From Hymenobacter sediminis (GTDB lineage: Bacteria > Bacteroidota > Bacteroidia > Cytophagales > Hymenobacteraceae), in contig NZ_QKNS01000007.1 of the NCBI RefSeq assembly GCF_003231285.1, forward strand, positions 248,001 through 312,000: 64,000 nucleotides of DNA, in the 5' to 3' direction. Positions 16,328 to 24,361 of the stretch are shown one piece after another (within the stretch, counting starts at the first letter, position 1; each line of letters starts with the position of its first letter). Under the pieces are notes generated by a model that saw nothing but the letters and a program-made list of their open reading frames with translations, was not told the origin of the DNA and did no database searches. A program made the position numbers and the translations under genes.

Positions 16328-17023
16328 ATGCGGAAACATTTTACCCTTTTTGTAGCTGCTCTCACGGCAGCGGCTTCTCTAACCAATTGTGCAGGTAGCT
16401 ACCACGCCATCCGACCAGAACGCATTACTTCTTACCAGAATGCTACCCCTGCTGGTGCCCCGGTAGAGTTTAGCTACCGCTATAGTGCCTTATTGAGCAC
16501 TGGGCCGAATAAGAAATACATCAAAAAAGAGCGGCAGCGGGGCTATCAAGTGGTAGCCGTACAGGTTAAGAACAACACTAACGCTGACCTCAACTTCTCG
16601 CGCGACCTTGAACTCACTTTTGGCGACCGGCCCATTATGCCGGTTCCGGGCGTGCAGGCAGCTAACGACATGAAGCAGGGCGTAGCAATTTATCTGCTCT
16701 ATTTGCTACTGAATTTCCAGGTAGGAAGCGTAACTACCATGAATGGCCAGATAGTGAAAGATAACCGCGCCTTTTTACCCACCGGGCCCTTTATTGCCGG
16801 TGGCAATATGTTAGGTGCTAGTGCGGCCAATAAAAACATGCGCAACGAGTTCGTTAAATATGACCTTACCAATAAGGTTTTACGACCAGGTGAAACAGTT
16901 TACGGCATTTTGCCAATTCGTGAAACGAACGTGGCTCCGCTAAAGCTTACCCTACGTGGCACTGCATCAGCATCACCGGCTCCTAGCCCGGCTACTACCC
17001 CAACCAGCAATGGAGGACAGTAA
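16328..17023 (+). CDS. Putative lipoprotein of unknown function
   Basis: A 231-residue protein with a lipoprotein signal peptide: basic MRKH, a hydrophobic core, then SLTNC with the acylated Cys at residue 21. The mature part includes VVAVQVKNNTNADLNF and LRPGETVYGILPI, which give a beta-rich immunoglobulin-like pattern. A short hydrophobic stretch (AIYLLYLLLNF) lies in the middle, and a Pro/Ser/Thr-rich linker closes the C-terminus. It would be anchored in the inner or outer membrane facing the periplasm. It ends at the large palindrome 17048-17113. Confidence 0.75.
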   Translation: MRKHFTLFVAALTAAASLTNCAGSYHAIRPERITSYQNATPAGAPVEFSYRYSALLSTGPNKKYIKKERQRGYQVVAVQVKNNTNADLNFSRDLELTFGDRPIMPVPGVQAANDMKQGVAIYLLYLLLNFQVGSVTTMNGQIVKDNRAFLPTGPFIAGGNMLGASAANKNMRNEFVKYDLTNKVLRPGETVYGILPIRETNVAPLKLTLRGTASASPAPSPATTPTSNGGQ

Positions 17024-17047
17024 GTAGTAGAACTATTTACCTCAGTA

Positions 17048-17113
17048 ACCATTCCGAAAAGCACAAGACCCCGCCGGCAGCTGCCGGCGGGGTCTTGTGC
17101 TTTTCGGAATGGT
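17048..17113. terminator. 66-bp perfect palindrome between convergent genes
   Basis: Each 33-bp half is the exact reverse complement of the other, with no unpaired loop; the centre is CAG|CTG at 17080/17081. It lies between the convergent lipoprotein and YceI genes. The transcript in either direction could fold into a very stable hairpin. There is no T run, so it may work as a strong hairpin-only terminator or as an mRNA-end stabiliser. Confidence 0.8.
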
Positions 17114-17130
17114 AGGAATTACCCGAAGAA

Positions 17131-17778
17131 TTACTTCTTGGCAATAACGTTGAAGCTCATCGTGAAGTCATCCATGATGGCTTTGTCACCGATGCTTTCA
17201 AAGAACGACTTCGAGCCGTACTTGATGTCGTACTTGGTGCGGTCGATGGTAGCAGTGCCGCTGGCCGAAGCCACACCGTTCTTCACGCCCACTTTGGCAG
17301 GGAAGGAAATCGGCTTGGTGATGCCCTTAATGGTCAGGTCGCCGGTTACGGTGGCGTTGTTGCCGTTGGCGTCGCCTTTCAGGGGGGTCAGGCTGGTGAT
17401 TTTGAACGTCGAGGTCGGGTACTTGTCGATGCTGAAGAAGTCATCCGAACGGAAGTGACCTACCAGCTTGTCGCTGTACTCTTTCTCCTTGATGTCCTCC
17501 ACTTTCAGCGAGTTCATGTCTACGGTGAAGGTACCGCCTACAATTTGGTTGCCGCGCACTTGCACGTCGCCATCCTTGAACTGAATGTTGCCGTTGTGCT
17601 GGCCGGTTACTTTTTTGCCTACCCAGCCCAGGGTGCTCAGCTGGGGCTGCAGGGCGTAGGAAGTTGCAGTAGCCTTCTCGGTGCCAGCGTTGGTTTTCTT
17701 AACGGCAGGCTTTTGCGCGAAAGCCGGAACAGCCAGCAGGGAAGCAGCCAGCAGAGCCGGCAAAATCATTTTTTTCAT
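17131..17778 (-). CDS. YceI family periplasmic protein
   Basis: A 215-residue protein with a signal peptide ending near VPAFAQ. The mature part matches YceI, a lipocalin-like beta-barrel that binds isoprenoid or other long-chain ligands. It has the WVGKKVTGQHNGNIQFKDG strand pair, the FFSIDKYPTSTFK segment and the VTGDLTIKGITKPISFP signature. It lies 49 bp downstream of a MarR gene on the same strand and is probably controlled by it. The start at 17778 follows the poly-Lys MKKMILP signal start. Confidence 0.93.
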   Translation of the reverse strand: MKKMILPALLAASLLAVPAFAQKPAVKKTNAGTEKATATSYALQPQLSTLGWVGKKVTGQHNGNIQFKDGDVQVRGNQIVGGTFTVDMNSLKVEDIKEKEYSDKLVGHFRSDDFFSIDKYPTSTFKITSLTPLKGDANGNNATVTGDLTIKGITKPISFPAKVGVKNGVASASGTATIDRTKYDIKYGSKSFFESIGDKAIMDDFTMSFNVIAKK

Positions 17779-17827
17779 GATGCTATACAAAAAGGAAAAA
17801 GGGACAATTGGAAGAAGCTGAAAACCG

Positions 17828-18277
17828 TCAGTCGCGGATTTTATCGAGCAGGTCGCTGAGTTGAGCGGCTTCCTCGGCCGTCAGGTTCTGCAGACCGGTG
17901 CCTTGCACAGCCATTACCGCATCGATGCGCTGAAGCAGTTCCAGGCCCGAATCAGTAATGCGAATATCTACAGCCCGGCGGTTGCTGGGGCACACTTTGC
18001 GCGTAACTAACTCTTTGATTTCCAGCTTATCTACAATACGCGAAGCATTGCTGGTCTTATCGAGCATCCGCTCTATGAGCATATTTACAGTGGCAGGCTT
18101 AGGGTGCTGCCCCCGCAGAATGCGCAGAATATTAAATTGAGGCAGAGTAAGGCCGTACTCCTTAAACATAGCACTCTGGCGCAGTTGCAGCCAGCCTGCT
18201 GTAAATACTAAATTGATGTACGCTTTCTGGTAGTCATCCTTGAAAGCGGACTGCTTGATTTCGTCCTCTATCTTCAT
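17828..18277 (-). CDS. MarR-family transcriptional regulator
   Basis: A 149-residue winged-helix regulator. The DNA-binding part includes the LTLPQFNILRILRG helix, the NMLIERMLDKTSNASRIVDKLE recognition region and the wing (VCPSNRRAVDIRITDSG). MarR proteins bind palindromic operators and release them on ligand binding or oxidation. It sits just upstream of the YceI gene in a likely two-gene unit. A 12-bp palindrome overlaps the -33 position of its own promoter, which suggests autoregulation. No conserved Cys pair is evident. Confidence 0.92.
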   Translation of the reverse strand: MKIEDEIKQSAFKDDYQKAYINLVFTAGWLQLRQSAMFKEYGLTLPQFNILRILRGQHPKPATVNMLIERMLDKTSNASRIVDKLEIKELVTRKVCPSNRRAVDIRITDSGLELLQRIDAVMAVQGTGLQNLTAEEAAQLSDLLDKIRD

Positions 18278-18306
18278 AAGCGGTACAGGAAAGCCAAATG
18301 ATGATG

Positions 18307-18314
18307 CAAATATA
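18307..18314 (-). promoter_or_regulatory. -7 promoter element of marR-yceI
   Basis: On the minus strand this reads TATATTTG, an exact TAnnTTTG match, 29 nt before the marR ATG. A TTG at the -33 position lies 20 nt further upstream, inside the palindrome 18329-18340. Confidence 0.6.
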
Positions 18315-18340
18315 TGTACCTACATTTAATGTTGCAACAT
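18314..18340. promoter_or_regulatory. Candidate MarR operator (two palindromes)
   Basis: ATGTTGCAACAT (18329-18340) is a perfect 12-bp palindrome that covers the -33 region of the marR promoter. A second dyad, ATGTA-CC-TACAT (18314-18325), sits in the spacer, with its centre 15 bp away. Placement over the core promoter is typical of MarR autorepression. Confidence 0.5.
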
Positions 18341-18470
18341 CTCACCTCATTTTCCTCAAAAGTAGTGGCTTGCTACATAACCTAGGTTTAGCTCTCTGTG
18401 TTCAGCTTGGCTGAACGCGGAAGGCTGAATTGCGTACACAGGCGGGTATTTCTCCCTACCCTTGTTCCCG

Positions 18471-19052
18471 ATGAAAAACCTCGCGCTTCTTTCGGCTTTA
18501 GCCTTCAGCTTACTTACCGCTTCAGTTGCTTCAGCCCAAACCAATAGCTCAACCAACGTAGCAGGGCCGGTGGCCACCAATCCTTCCGACCGGTTTTTGC
18601 TGCAAAATGGTGAGGTAGTGCTTGTGCAAGGCAAGCGCCCCACTCCCCTTACCAAAAACGTGCTACTTTCTAACGGCACCAAAATCAATTATAAAAGCGG
18701 CATTGTAGAGCTGCCAGGCGGCAAAATCACCACCCTGAAAGAAGGTGACTATGTGCGCCCCAACGGCGACATTGTATTTGCTACTCCCGCCAGTGCCGCC
18801 CAAGCCCGGGGCGACAACTCGGTGCCCGCCACGGCCAAGTTTGAAAATTACGTGGACCCGCGCCCGGCCCCGGCTACTCCCGCCGCCATGGAAAACCGCC
18901 TTTCCGAAATGAATACTAAAATCAGCCTCATGGCTGAGAAGATTCAGCTGCTAAATCAGAAAATCAGTGTGCTGAGCGGCAGCTCCCAGCGCCCCGCCGA
19001 CACGGCCGCTCTGGATAAGCAGATCGAGGCCATTGACGCCAAGCTGAAGTAA
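18471..19052 (+). CDS. DUF6799-like secreted protein
   Basis: A 193-residue protein with a signal peptide (MKNLALLSALAFSLL, cleavage near ASAQ). The middle resembles the DUF6799 domain known from Hymenobacter and relatives (GEVVLVQGKRPTPLTKNVLL, then KEGDYVRPNGDIVF), which has no known function. The last 60 residues form a coiled coil (MNTKISLMAEKIQLLNQKIS and LDKQIEAIDAKLK) that could mediate oligomerisation in the periplasm. The start at 18471 gives a standard signal peptide. It diverges from marR. Confidence 0.75.
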   Translation: MKNLALLSALAFSLLTASVASAQTNSSTNVAGPVATNPSDRFLLQNGEVVLVQGKRPTPLTKNVLLSNGTKINYKSGIVELPGGKITTLKEGDYVRPNGDIVFATPASAAQARGDNSVPATAKFENYVDPRPAPATPAAMENRLSEMNTKISLMAEKIQLLNQKISVLSGSSQRPADTAALDKQIEAIDAKLK

Positions 19053-19081
19053 CGCGGCCACACGCGTCGCTCATGTTTCCG

Positions 19082-19117
19082 AGCCCCCGGTGTTTGTGCA
19101 CTTGGGGGCTTTGTGTT
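19082..19117 (+). terminator. Weak terminator after the DUF6799-like gene
   Basis: AGCCCCC (19082-19088) pairs with GGGGGCT (19104-19110), followed by TTGTGTTG. The stem is only 7 bp, so this is a modest candidate. Confidence 0.45.
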
Positions 19118-19187
19118 GATATCTGGGGGGTAGGAAGCTGCGGGCAAACGGCAGGATGGCGGCGTTACTGGTGCTTAGCGGACAGAC

Positions 19188-20192
19188 TTACTGCAATGAC
19201 AAATGCCCGTTTTCTTCCCGCACTAGCCCAAATGGCTCGTCCTGCACGATGAGGAAGCCGTCTAGGTCGCACACGTCGGCCAGGGCGCTTACGTGCAGGG
19301 CCGAGCTGATGCCCAAGGTGGTTTCTACCATGCAGCCTAGCATAGTTTGTAGCCCGTGGGCGCGGGTTTCACGAAGAATGTGTAATCCGTTAAGGTAGCC
19401 GCCGGCTTTCATCAGCTTCATATTTACTCCTTCAAATTGCTGGGCTATATCGGCAAAATCGGCCCGATCAGTCACCGATTCGTCGGCGAATACGGGGCAG
19501 CCAAGTTGGCCTTTGATGGACCGATAATCGTCGGCACAGGTAGCGGGCAAGGGCTGCTCCAGCAGGCGCACGTTCAGCCCTGGTAGTTGCTGAATATGTT
19601 CCCAGCTTTGGCGCAGGCTGTCGGCGTCGGGCCAGGCCTCGTTGCCATCTATCAGTAGTGCCCGCCCCGGAAACAAGCGCGTTACCTCACGCAGCAGTTC
19701 CATGGCTCCCTCACGGTTCACCTTAATCTTCAGCAGAGGAAAGCGGCCAAGCTGTTGCCGCCGCGCAAACTCGGCCACGGCTCCGGGCTCCATGATGGGT
19801 AGGGTAAAGGCCGTGGGCACGGCCGCCGCTGGCGTAGGCACGCCCAGCCACTCTGCTACCACTTGCCCTACACGCCTCGCCTCTAGATGCACCAGCGCCG
19901 ACTCCAGGGCAAAGCGCAGGGCGTGTGCCGGTGGGTGAGCAGTCAGGAGTTCCTCTAGCTCGGGCAGGGTAGCGCACTGGTTCAGGCCGGCTTGCTGCAG
20001 TTGCTCAAACTCCGCTTGCAGGCTCTCGGGGGTTTCGCCGTAGCGCACGTTGGGCGCGGCCTCGCCTAGGCCCTCGTGCGCTCCGTGGCGCAAGCGCACC
20101 AGCAGGTTAGTTTTGGTGGTAGAGGCGTTGCGCGAGATTTTCCAGGTGTAGCGCAGGGGTAGTACCAGGGGCGTAAGCGTCCAGATCGGCAT
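19188..20192 (-). CDS. L-Ala-D/L-Glu-type dipeptide epimerase (enolase superfamily)
   Basis: A 334-residue protein. The C-terminal barrel has the muconate-lactonising-type catalytic set: KxK (LKIKV) near residue 151, metal ligands Asp, Glu and Asp (LIDGNEAW, LLEQPLP, FADES), and the second base Lys in NMKLMKAGG. A CMVE segment and a DLDG loop near the C-terminus match dipeptide epimerases, which recycle murein peptides by converting L-Ala-D-Glu to L-Ala-L-Glu. Exact substrate is inferred from family. It diverges from the dicarboxylate symporter gene. Confidence 0.88.
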   Translation of the reverse strand: MPIWTLTPLVLPLRYTWKISRNASTTKTNLLVRLRHGAHEGLGEAAPNVRYGETPESLQAEFEQLQQAGLNQCATLPELEELLTAHPPAHALRFALESALVHLEARRVGQVVAEWLGVPTPAAAVPTAFTLPIMEPGAVAEFARRQQLGRFPLLKIKVNREGAMELLREVTRLFPGRALLIDGNEAWPDADSLRQSWEHIQQLPGLNVRLLEQPLPATCADDYRSIKGQLGCPVFADESVTDRADFADIAQQFEGVNMKLMKAGGYLNGLHILRETRAHGLQTMLGCMVETTLGISSALHVSALADVCDLDGFLIVQDEPFGLVREENGHLSLQ

Positions 20193-20222
20193 GAATTGAA
20201 CTCCTGAGGGGTGGATTCTGGC

Positions 20223-20230
20223 GAAAGATA
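20223..20230 (-). promoter_or_regulatory. Candidate -7 element of the epimerase gene
   Basis: On the minus strand this reads TATCTTTC, one mismatch from consensus, 30 nt before the ATG at 20192. Confidence 0.4.
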
Positions 20231-20341
20231 ACCGATGCCCAGCAGCAGCCGGCGCCAGAGTAATCTTTAGGGCAAAGAAGTAGGGTAGGCTGCTATTTCC
20301 GGGCTCCTAATCAGCTGACTGCACTACTGCCGAGAGAAGCC

Positions 20342-20349
20342 TATCTTTG
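20342..20349 (+). promoter_or_regulatory. -7 promoter element of the dicarboxylate symporter gene
   Basis: TATCTTTG is an exact consensus match, 39 nt before the ATG at 20389. This favours that ATG over the upstream in-frame start at 20347, which overlaps the box. Confidence 0.55.
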
Positions 20350-20388
20350 CTGCATTCCCGCTACAGTCTTTTCCCCGAATTGCCGCGC

Positions 20389-21810
20389 ATGAAGTTTTCG
20401 CGACTCGCCCCCCTTGTTCTTGTTTTGTTTTTGGTAGCCGCCGTGCTAACGGCCGCTACGGCCCAGGGCTGGCTTACGCTCGACCCGGCTATTGCCATAG
20501 TTGCCCGCTGGTTAGCTATTATATCGGCCATTGCGCTGGCTGTGCAGCGCCGCTCCATTACCTTCTGGATTGTGGTAAGTATGCTGGTCGGCGCTGAAAT
20601 CGGCCACGATTTCCCTAAGCAGGCTGTGGAGCTGAAAGTGCTCAGCGACGTGTTCCTGCGGCTGGTGAAAACCATTATTGCACCGCTCGTATTCGCGACC
20701 TTAGTAGTAGGCATTGCTGGCCACGCTGACCTAAAGCAGGTAGGAAAAATGGGCCTGAAAGCCCTGATTTACTTTGAAGTAGTTACCACGTTTGCCCTGT
20801 TCATTGGGCTGGGAGCTATTAACCTGACCCGGGCCGGCGAAGGCGTGGACCGCAGCGGCATTGCCGCCGATACGGAGAAGCTGGAAACCGTTAAGCAAAC
20901 TACCGCCGACATCATTCTGCACATCTTCCCCGAAAACATTGCCAAATCGGTGGCCGAAGGGCAAGTGCTGCAGGTAGTGGTGTTTGCCATCATCTTCGCC
21001 ATCGGCCTAGCCATGGTACACCAGAAGCACCGTCAGCCCCTGTTGCAAGTAACGGAAAGCCTATCGGAAGTGATGTTTAAGTTCACCAACGTGGTGATGT
21101 TCTTTGCTCCGTTTGGGGTAGGCGGTGCCCTGGCATATACGGTAGGCAAAATGGGCTTTGCGCCGCTGCTGAACGCATTTAAGCTGCTGCTCACGCTCTA
21201 CGGCGCCTTGGCCGCTTTCATTGTGCTGGTGTTGATACCCATTGCCTTGATTGCCCGCATCCCGCTCAAGCGCTTCGTGCAGGCTATTACCGAGCCCGTA
21301 AGCATTGCCTTTGCTACTACCTCCTCAGAGGCAGCCCTACCCCGGGCCATGGAAGCCATGGAAAGCATTGGTGTACCGCGCCGCATTGTGGCTTTCGTAA
21401 TGCCCACTGGCTACTCCTTCAACCTCGATGGCACTACGCTCTACCTCTCCTTGGCGGCCGTGTTTGTGGCGCAGGCAGCGGGTGTGGAATTGTCGTTTGG
21501 GCAGCAGTTGGTGATGGTGTTCACGCTGATGCTGACCTCGAAGGGGGTAGCCGGCGTGCCGCGCGCTTCCTTGGTGATTTTGCTGGCTACAGTGGCATCG
21601 TTTAACCTGCCAGCCTGGCCTGTATTTATCATCCTGGGTATTGATGCTCTGATGGATATGGCCCGCACCGCCGTGAATGTAATGGGCAACTGCTTGGCTA
21701 CGGCTGTAGTAGCTCGCTGGGAGGGCGAGTTCGTGGATAATTACGTAGCCCCCGACCCCGTACTGGATTTAGCCGAAGCCGACAGCAGTCTGACTCAGCA
21801 CGCGCACTAA
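20389..21810 (+). CDS. Dicarboxylate/amino acid:cation symporter (DAACS family)
   Basis: A 473-residue inner-membrane transporter of the glutamate/aspartate/C4-dicarboxylate type. Eight or so helices are visible. Family landmarks are the Ser-rich hairpin HP1 (AFATTSSEAALPRAMEAM), the TM7 motif (MPTGYSFNLDGTTLYLSL, with the substrate/cation Asn and Asp), and the HP2 stretch around SKGVAGVP. The TM8 DALMDMARTAVNVMGN motif is also present. The ion and substrate cannot be told apart from sequence alone. It is a single-gene unit. Confidence 0.94.
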   Translation: MKFSRLAPLVLVLFLVAAVLTAATAQGWLTLDPAIAIVARWLAIISAIALAVQRRSITFWIVVSMLVGAEIGHDFPKQAVELKVLSDVFLRLVKTIIAPLVFATLVVGIAGHADLKQVGKMGLKALIYFEVVTTFALFIGLGAINLTRAGEGVDRSGIAADTEKLETVKQTTADIILHIFPENIAKSVAEGQVLQVVVFAIIFAIGLAMVHQKHRQPLLQVTESLSEVMFKFTNVVMFFAPFGVGGALAYTVGKMGFAPLLNAFKLLLTLYGALAAFIVLVLIPIALIARIPLKRFVQAITEPVSIAFATTSSEAALPRAMEAMESIGVPRRIVAFVMPTGYSFNLDGTTLYLSLAAVFVAQAAGVELSFGQQLVMVFTLMLTSKGVAGVPRASLVILLATVASFNLPAWPVFIILGIDALMDMARTAVNVMGNCLATAVVARWEGEFVDNYVAPDPVLDLAEADSSLTQHAH

Positions 21811-21867
21811 GGCCCGCCCTACTGTTGCGCTTAAAGTCAGGCCACCTTTCGCGCTGTGACTCATCCT

Positions 21868-21908
21868 AAAAACGCCTTGCTCCAGATATACCGGAGCAGG
21901 GCGTTTTG
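21868..21908 (+). terminator. Terminator after the dicarboxylate symporter gene
   Basis: AACGCCTTGCTCC pairs with GGAGCAGGGCGTT (one G-T wobble) around a 9-nt loop, flanked by A and T runs. It lies 60 bp after the stop. Confidence 0.8.
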
Positions 21909-22025
21909 CATTTACCTACTATTAATTTATACTCTGCTCAAATCACAGTTTATAATACTGAAAAAATCATATATTTTAATTGCATATCATAAGTCAAATC
22001 GTGGTTTTTTGGCGTTGCAGTGGTG

Positions 22026-22033
22026 TAATTTTG
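22026..22033 (+). promoter_or_regulatory. -7 promoter element of the lipoprotein gene
   Basis: TAATTTTG is an exact TAnnTTTG match, 30 nt before the ATG at 22064, in a strongly AT-rich upstream region. Confidence 0.5.
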
Positions 22034-22063
22034 AAGTTCCGCTGGAGCGGTAGCACTTTGACT

Positions 22064-22744
22064 ATGATGCATATGCCTCGTTTTTACCCTCATTTATTGG
22101 TAGTGCTGCTGGGCTTAGGGCTGGGTAGCTGTAAGTCAACCGAGAAGGCCGTGTTCCGGGCAGTTCGTTCGAACAACTCCGTAGCCCTTGGCCGCCTACC
22201 CCAACTGGAGGCCGTAGTGGAAGCCGGCCCGCTGAACATGACGGAAGGTGCCCACCCCGACGACGCCAGCAAGTTGTTCCGGCAGGAGTTGTCTTTCCAT
22301 TTGGCCGAAGCTCAACCCGATACGGCAAAGTATGGTTACGCTAAGCTGCTGGTAACCCAAGCCCAGGTGCAGCGTACCGGCCGCGCCCTGCAGGCTTTCC
22401 AGATGCTGACGCTTATGACCCCCAGCCTGCTAGGCATGCCCCTGGAGTGGTACCGCACCAACGTAAAAGCTGAGGTTCAGATCATCAACGCCAAGGGTGA
22501 GGTGATTGGCTCGTACTCCGGCATAGGCCGCAGCAAAGTGCGCGTGGCCATGTACCATGGCTACAGCCAAACCAAAGCCGCCCGCCTCTCCGATGTGCAG
22601 GCCCTGCGCCTGGCCCTCGACCAAATCCGGCCCCAGCTAGATGCTGATGCCGATACCCTACGCCAGCAGTTAGCTACTTCGGGGCCGCTAGAGGAAATCA
22701 TTGGTCAATCGGCTCATTCCGCCGACTCCAGCGCCGTTAACTAG
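22064..22744 (+). CDS. Putative lipoprotein of unknown function
   Basis: A 226-residue protein starting MMHMPRFYPH, with a hydrophobic signal stretch (LLVVLLGLGLGSC) whose Cys would be acylated. The mature part is mixed alpha/beta. It has a central hydrophobic stretch (FQMLTLMTPSLLGMPLEWY) and a GEVIGSYSGIGRSKVRVAM strand pair, which suggests a small periplasmic adaptor. I recognise no named family. The longer frame from 21980 is rejected because it spans the promoter and lacks signal-peptide character. An alternative start is 22073. Confidence 0.72.
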   Translation: MMHMPRFYPHLLVVLLGLGLGSCKSTEKAVFRAVRSNNSVALGRLPQLEAVVEAGPLNMTEGAHPDDASKLFRQELSFHLAEAQPDTAKYGYAKLLVTQAQVQRTGRALQAFQMLTLMTPSLLGMPLEWYRTNVKAEVQIINAKGEVIGSYSGIGRSKVRVAMYHGYSQTKAARLSDVQALRLALDQIRPQLDADADTLRQQLATSGPLEEIIGQSAHSADSSAVN

Positions 22745-22765
22745 AGCTGCTTCTTTTAATTTTTC

Positions 22766-22820
22766 GGGCTTCCCCGCTTAGCTGGCTTACCAAGGCCCGT
22801 TGAGCGGGGAAGCCCTTTTT
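22766..22820 (+). terminator. Terminator after the lipoprotein gene
   Basis: GGGCTTCCCCGCT (22766-22778) pairs exactly with AGCGGGGAAGCCC (22803-22815), followed by TTTTT. The 24-nt loop is long. Confidence 0.8.
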
Positions 22821-22930
22821 AGGTAGTTGCTTAAAGCAAGCTTGGCGCAACCGTGGCGGCAGATTTGGTTACTTTGGCACGGGCCGTGGTTTCTATGCCG
22901 CAGTCTATAGCTCACTCTTTTCCATTTCTG

Positions 22931-24328
22931 ATGAAACACGCAGTACAGGCGCTTCTGCTGGGTACGGCCCTGCTGACCGCCGCCCCGGCAGCCCAGGCCC
23001 AAAAGCAGAAAGCCGCTCCTAAAGCCGCCGCTACCCCCACGGCGGCCGCCAATGCCGCTTTCCCCTACCCTATCCAGCAGAAGCAACTCCCCAATGGATT
23101 GAACGTGGTGACCGTGCCCTTTGACTCACCAGGGCTGGCCTCGTTTTTCCTGGTGGTGCGCGCTGGCTCCCGCGACGAAGTGGAGCCGGGCCACACGGGC
23201 TTCGCGCACTTCTTCGAGCACGTGATGTTCCGGGGCACCGAGAAGTACTCCAAAGACCAGTACAACGACGTGCTGCAAAGCATCGGGGCAGCGGCTAACG
23301 CTAACACTTCCCTCGACCGCACCGTGTACCACATGACCGGCAACGCCCGCATGCTGGAGAAAATGTTTGAGGTAGAAGCCGACCGGTTCCAGAACCTGAA
23401 GTACCCCGAGCACGACTTTAAGGCGGAAGCCGGGGCCGTAAAGGGCGAGTACACCAAGAACTCGGCCTCACTCTACACCCAGCTGAACGAAAAGGTAGCC
23501 GATGCGGCCTTCGATCAGCACACCTACGAGCACACCACCATGGGCTTCTTTAAAGACGTGGTGGACATGCCTAACCAGTATGATTACTCCCTGACCTTCT
23601 TCGACCGGTTTTACCGCCCCGAGTACACGACTCTGCTGGTGGTAGGCGACGTGAAGGCCGACGAGGTAAACAAGCTGGCCGACAAGTATTTCGCCAACTG
23701 GAAGCGCGGCACCTACAAGCCCGACATCAAGCCCGAGCCCGCCCAGACGGCCACGCGCTACGTGCACATCCAGAACCCCAGCTTCCCGCCCCTGGTGAGC
23801 CTAAGCTACCGCGCCCCGGCCTTCTCCGACCAGCAGAAGGACCTACCGGCCCTGGATGTGCTGACTACCTTGCTCTTCGCCGAAAACTCGCCCCTGTATC
23901 AGCAGCTGGTGGTAAAGGAGCAGAAAGTGCGCTTCGTGGGCGGCTCGCCCAACTACACCCGCGACCCGTACCTGCTCACCATCCGGGCCTCGGTGGTGAA
24001 GGCCGAGGACATGCCCTACGTGAAAGAGCAGATTACCAAGGCGCTGAATGAAATGAAAACCAAGCCTGTGGATGCCAAGCGCCTCGCCGACACCAAATCG
24101 GCGCTGAAGTATGGCTTCCTGATGGGCCTCGACGCGCCGGACCAGATTGCCAACGCCCTGTCGCAGTTTATCTGGCTGACCGGCGACGTGAACTCCCTGA
24201 ACCGCTTCTACGCCCTCTACGACCAAGTAACGCCCCAGGACATTCAGGCGGCGGCTCAGAAGTATTTCGTGCCCGAAGGCCTCACGGTAGGCACCATTGG
24301 TCCGAAGGCTACCGGTGGCGTGCAATAA
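22931..24328 (+). CDS. M16 family zinc peptidase, active subunit
   Basis: A 465-residue protein with a signal peptide (cleavage near AQAQ). The inverted zinc motif HxxEH is intact at residues 93-97 (HFFEH). The distal Glu ligand lies about 75 residues on, in AGAVKGEYTKN. M16 (pitrilysin/insulinase-like) enzymes degrade short peptides inside a closed clamshell. Here it is exported to the periplasm. The gene starting 34 bp downstream encodes the inactive partner, so the two probably form a heterodimer. The start at 22931 gives a normal signal peptide; the upstream extension is rejected. Confidence 0.93.
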   Translation: MKHAVQALLLGTALLTAAPAAQAQKQKAAPKAAATPTAAANAAFPYPIQQKQLPNGLNVVTVPFDSPGLASFFLVVRAGSRDEVEPGHTGFAHFFEHVMFRGTEKYSKDQYNDVLQSIGAAANANTSLDRTVYHMTGNARMLEKMFEVEADRFQNLKYPEHDFKAEAGAVKGEYTKNSASLYTQLNEKVADAAFDQHTYEHTTMGFFKDVVDMPNQYDYSLTFFDRFYRPEYTTLLVVGDVKADEVNKLADKYFANWKRGTYKPDIKPEPAQTATRYVHIQNPSFPPLVSLSYRAPAFSDQQKDLPALDVLTTLLFAENSPLYQQLVVKEQKVRFVGGSPNYTRDPYLLTIRASVVKAEDMPYVKEQITKALNEMKTKPVDAKRLADTKSALKYGFLMGLDAPDQIANALSQFIWLTGDVNSLNRFYALYDQVTPQDIQAAAQKYFVPEGLTVGTIGPKATGGVQ

Positions 24329-24361
24329 GCTCTTTCCCTTTTCCTCCCTGAATCTCTTCTC

